From assembly GCA_003505715.1 (NCBI GenBank), contig DNXU01000497.1:1-5832 (forward strand): a stretch of 5,832 nt of DNA, written 5' to 3'. The DNA comes from Cyanobacteria bacterium UBA8803. Its GTDB lineage: Bacteria > Cyanobacteriota > Cyanobacteriia > Cyanobacteriales > Coleofasciculaceae. Made by a program: the position numbers and the translations under genes. Of this stretch, positions 5,797 through 5,832 are shown piece by piece. The stretch's first letter is position 1. Every line of letters begins with the position of its first letter. The notes beneath the pieces were generated by a model. That model did no database searches and had not been told where the DNA came from. It saw nothing but the letters and a program-made list of their open reading frames with translations.

Positions 5797-5832
5797 ATGT
5801 TCCCCCTCCAATATCCGGTTCCTCAAACCGAC
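5797..5832 (+). CDS. possible start of a prolyl oligopeptidase-like gene (3' truncated)
   Basis: ATG 5797 opens a frame of 12 codons to the window edge, MFPLQYPVPQTD. Cyanobacterial prolyl oligopeptidases (serine peptidase family S9A), as I remember them, often start with a short '(L/F)QYPxxxKTDQVDDYHG'-type segment, and these residues would fit just before the QVDDYHG part. No Shine-Dalgarno is visible immediately upstream and only 12 residues can be read, so the call is tentative. It would lie 157 nt after the membrane-protein stop, probably as a separate transcription unit. Confidence 0.35.
   Translation, partial: MFPLQYPVPQTD

Noticed and set aside
5816..5830. Hairpin CGGTT/AACCG as a terminator
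   Set aside because: It is only 5 bp, with no T-run, and probably lies inside the start of the next coding region.

Overview
The window looks like a piece of a cyanobacterial chromosome. The octamer GCGATCGC (HIP1, the highly iterated palindrome typical of cyanobacteria) occurs ten times. The protein architectures are also cyanobacterial in style: a Uma2-like C-terminus with an Ala/Glu/Arg-rich helix, and a TPR-CHAT protein built from 'RAENLEQAIAAYNAAL' repeats. I cannot name the genus.

Layout, all on the + strand: (1) 2-136 is the C-terminal tail of a Uma2-like protein, complete at its 3' end. (2) 137-232 is a short intergenic region with a weak -10-like hexamer and a clean 7-bp hairpin. 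(3) 233-412 is a 59-residue helical reading frame that resembles the N-terminal module normally fused to cyanobacterial TPR-CHAT proteins. It overlaps the next gene by 11 nt in another frame. (4) 402-3728 is a 1108-residue TPR-CHAT protein with ten exact-length 46-residue repeats and an intact His/Cys dyad in a caspase-like protease domain. (5) 3769-4134 is a 121-residue small helical, adaptor-like protein with a strong Shine-Dalgarno. (6) 4131-5639 is a 502-residue protein of unknown function with a large soluble part and a C-terminal two-helix membrane hairpin; its GTG start overlaps the preceding stop as GTGA. (7) 5640-5796 is intergenic. (8) 5797-5832 may be the first 12 codons of another gene, tentatively a prolyl oligopeptidase.

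Genes 3 to 6 are tightly packed (11-nt overlap, 40-nt gap, 4-nt overlap) with no visible terminator between them, so they probably form one operon. The reading I favour, as inference, is a protease-centred signalling or conflict cassette. A sensor/scaffold (TPR superhelix) would control a CHAT cysteine protease, a small helical adaptor would act as connector, and a membrane-anchored protein would be the substrate, effector or membrane anchor. This resembles in logic the systems in which CHAT or caspase-like proteases activate neighbouring effectors (TPR-CHAT with Csx30, caspase-like proteases with bacterial gasdermins). No cas gene, gasdermin, nucleotide cyclase or STAND NTPase is present in the window.

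The main oddity is the split N-terminal module. Removing a single base near 408-410 would join genes 3 and 4 into one continuous 1164-residue protein whose junction reads smoothly (NVA-NFLN). This suggests either a recent frameshift (or sequence error) or a natural split with translational coupling.
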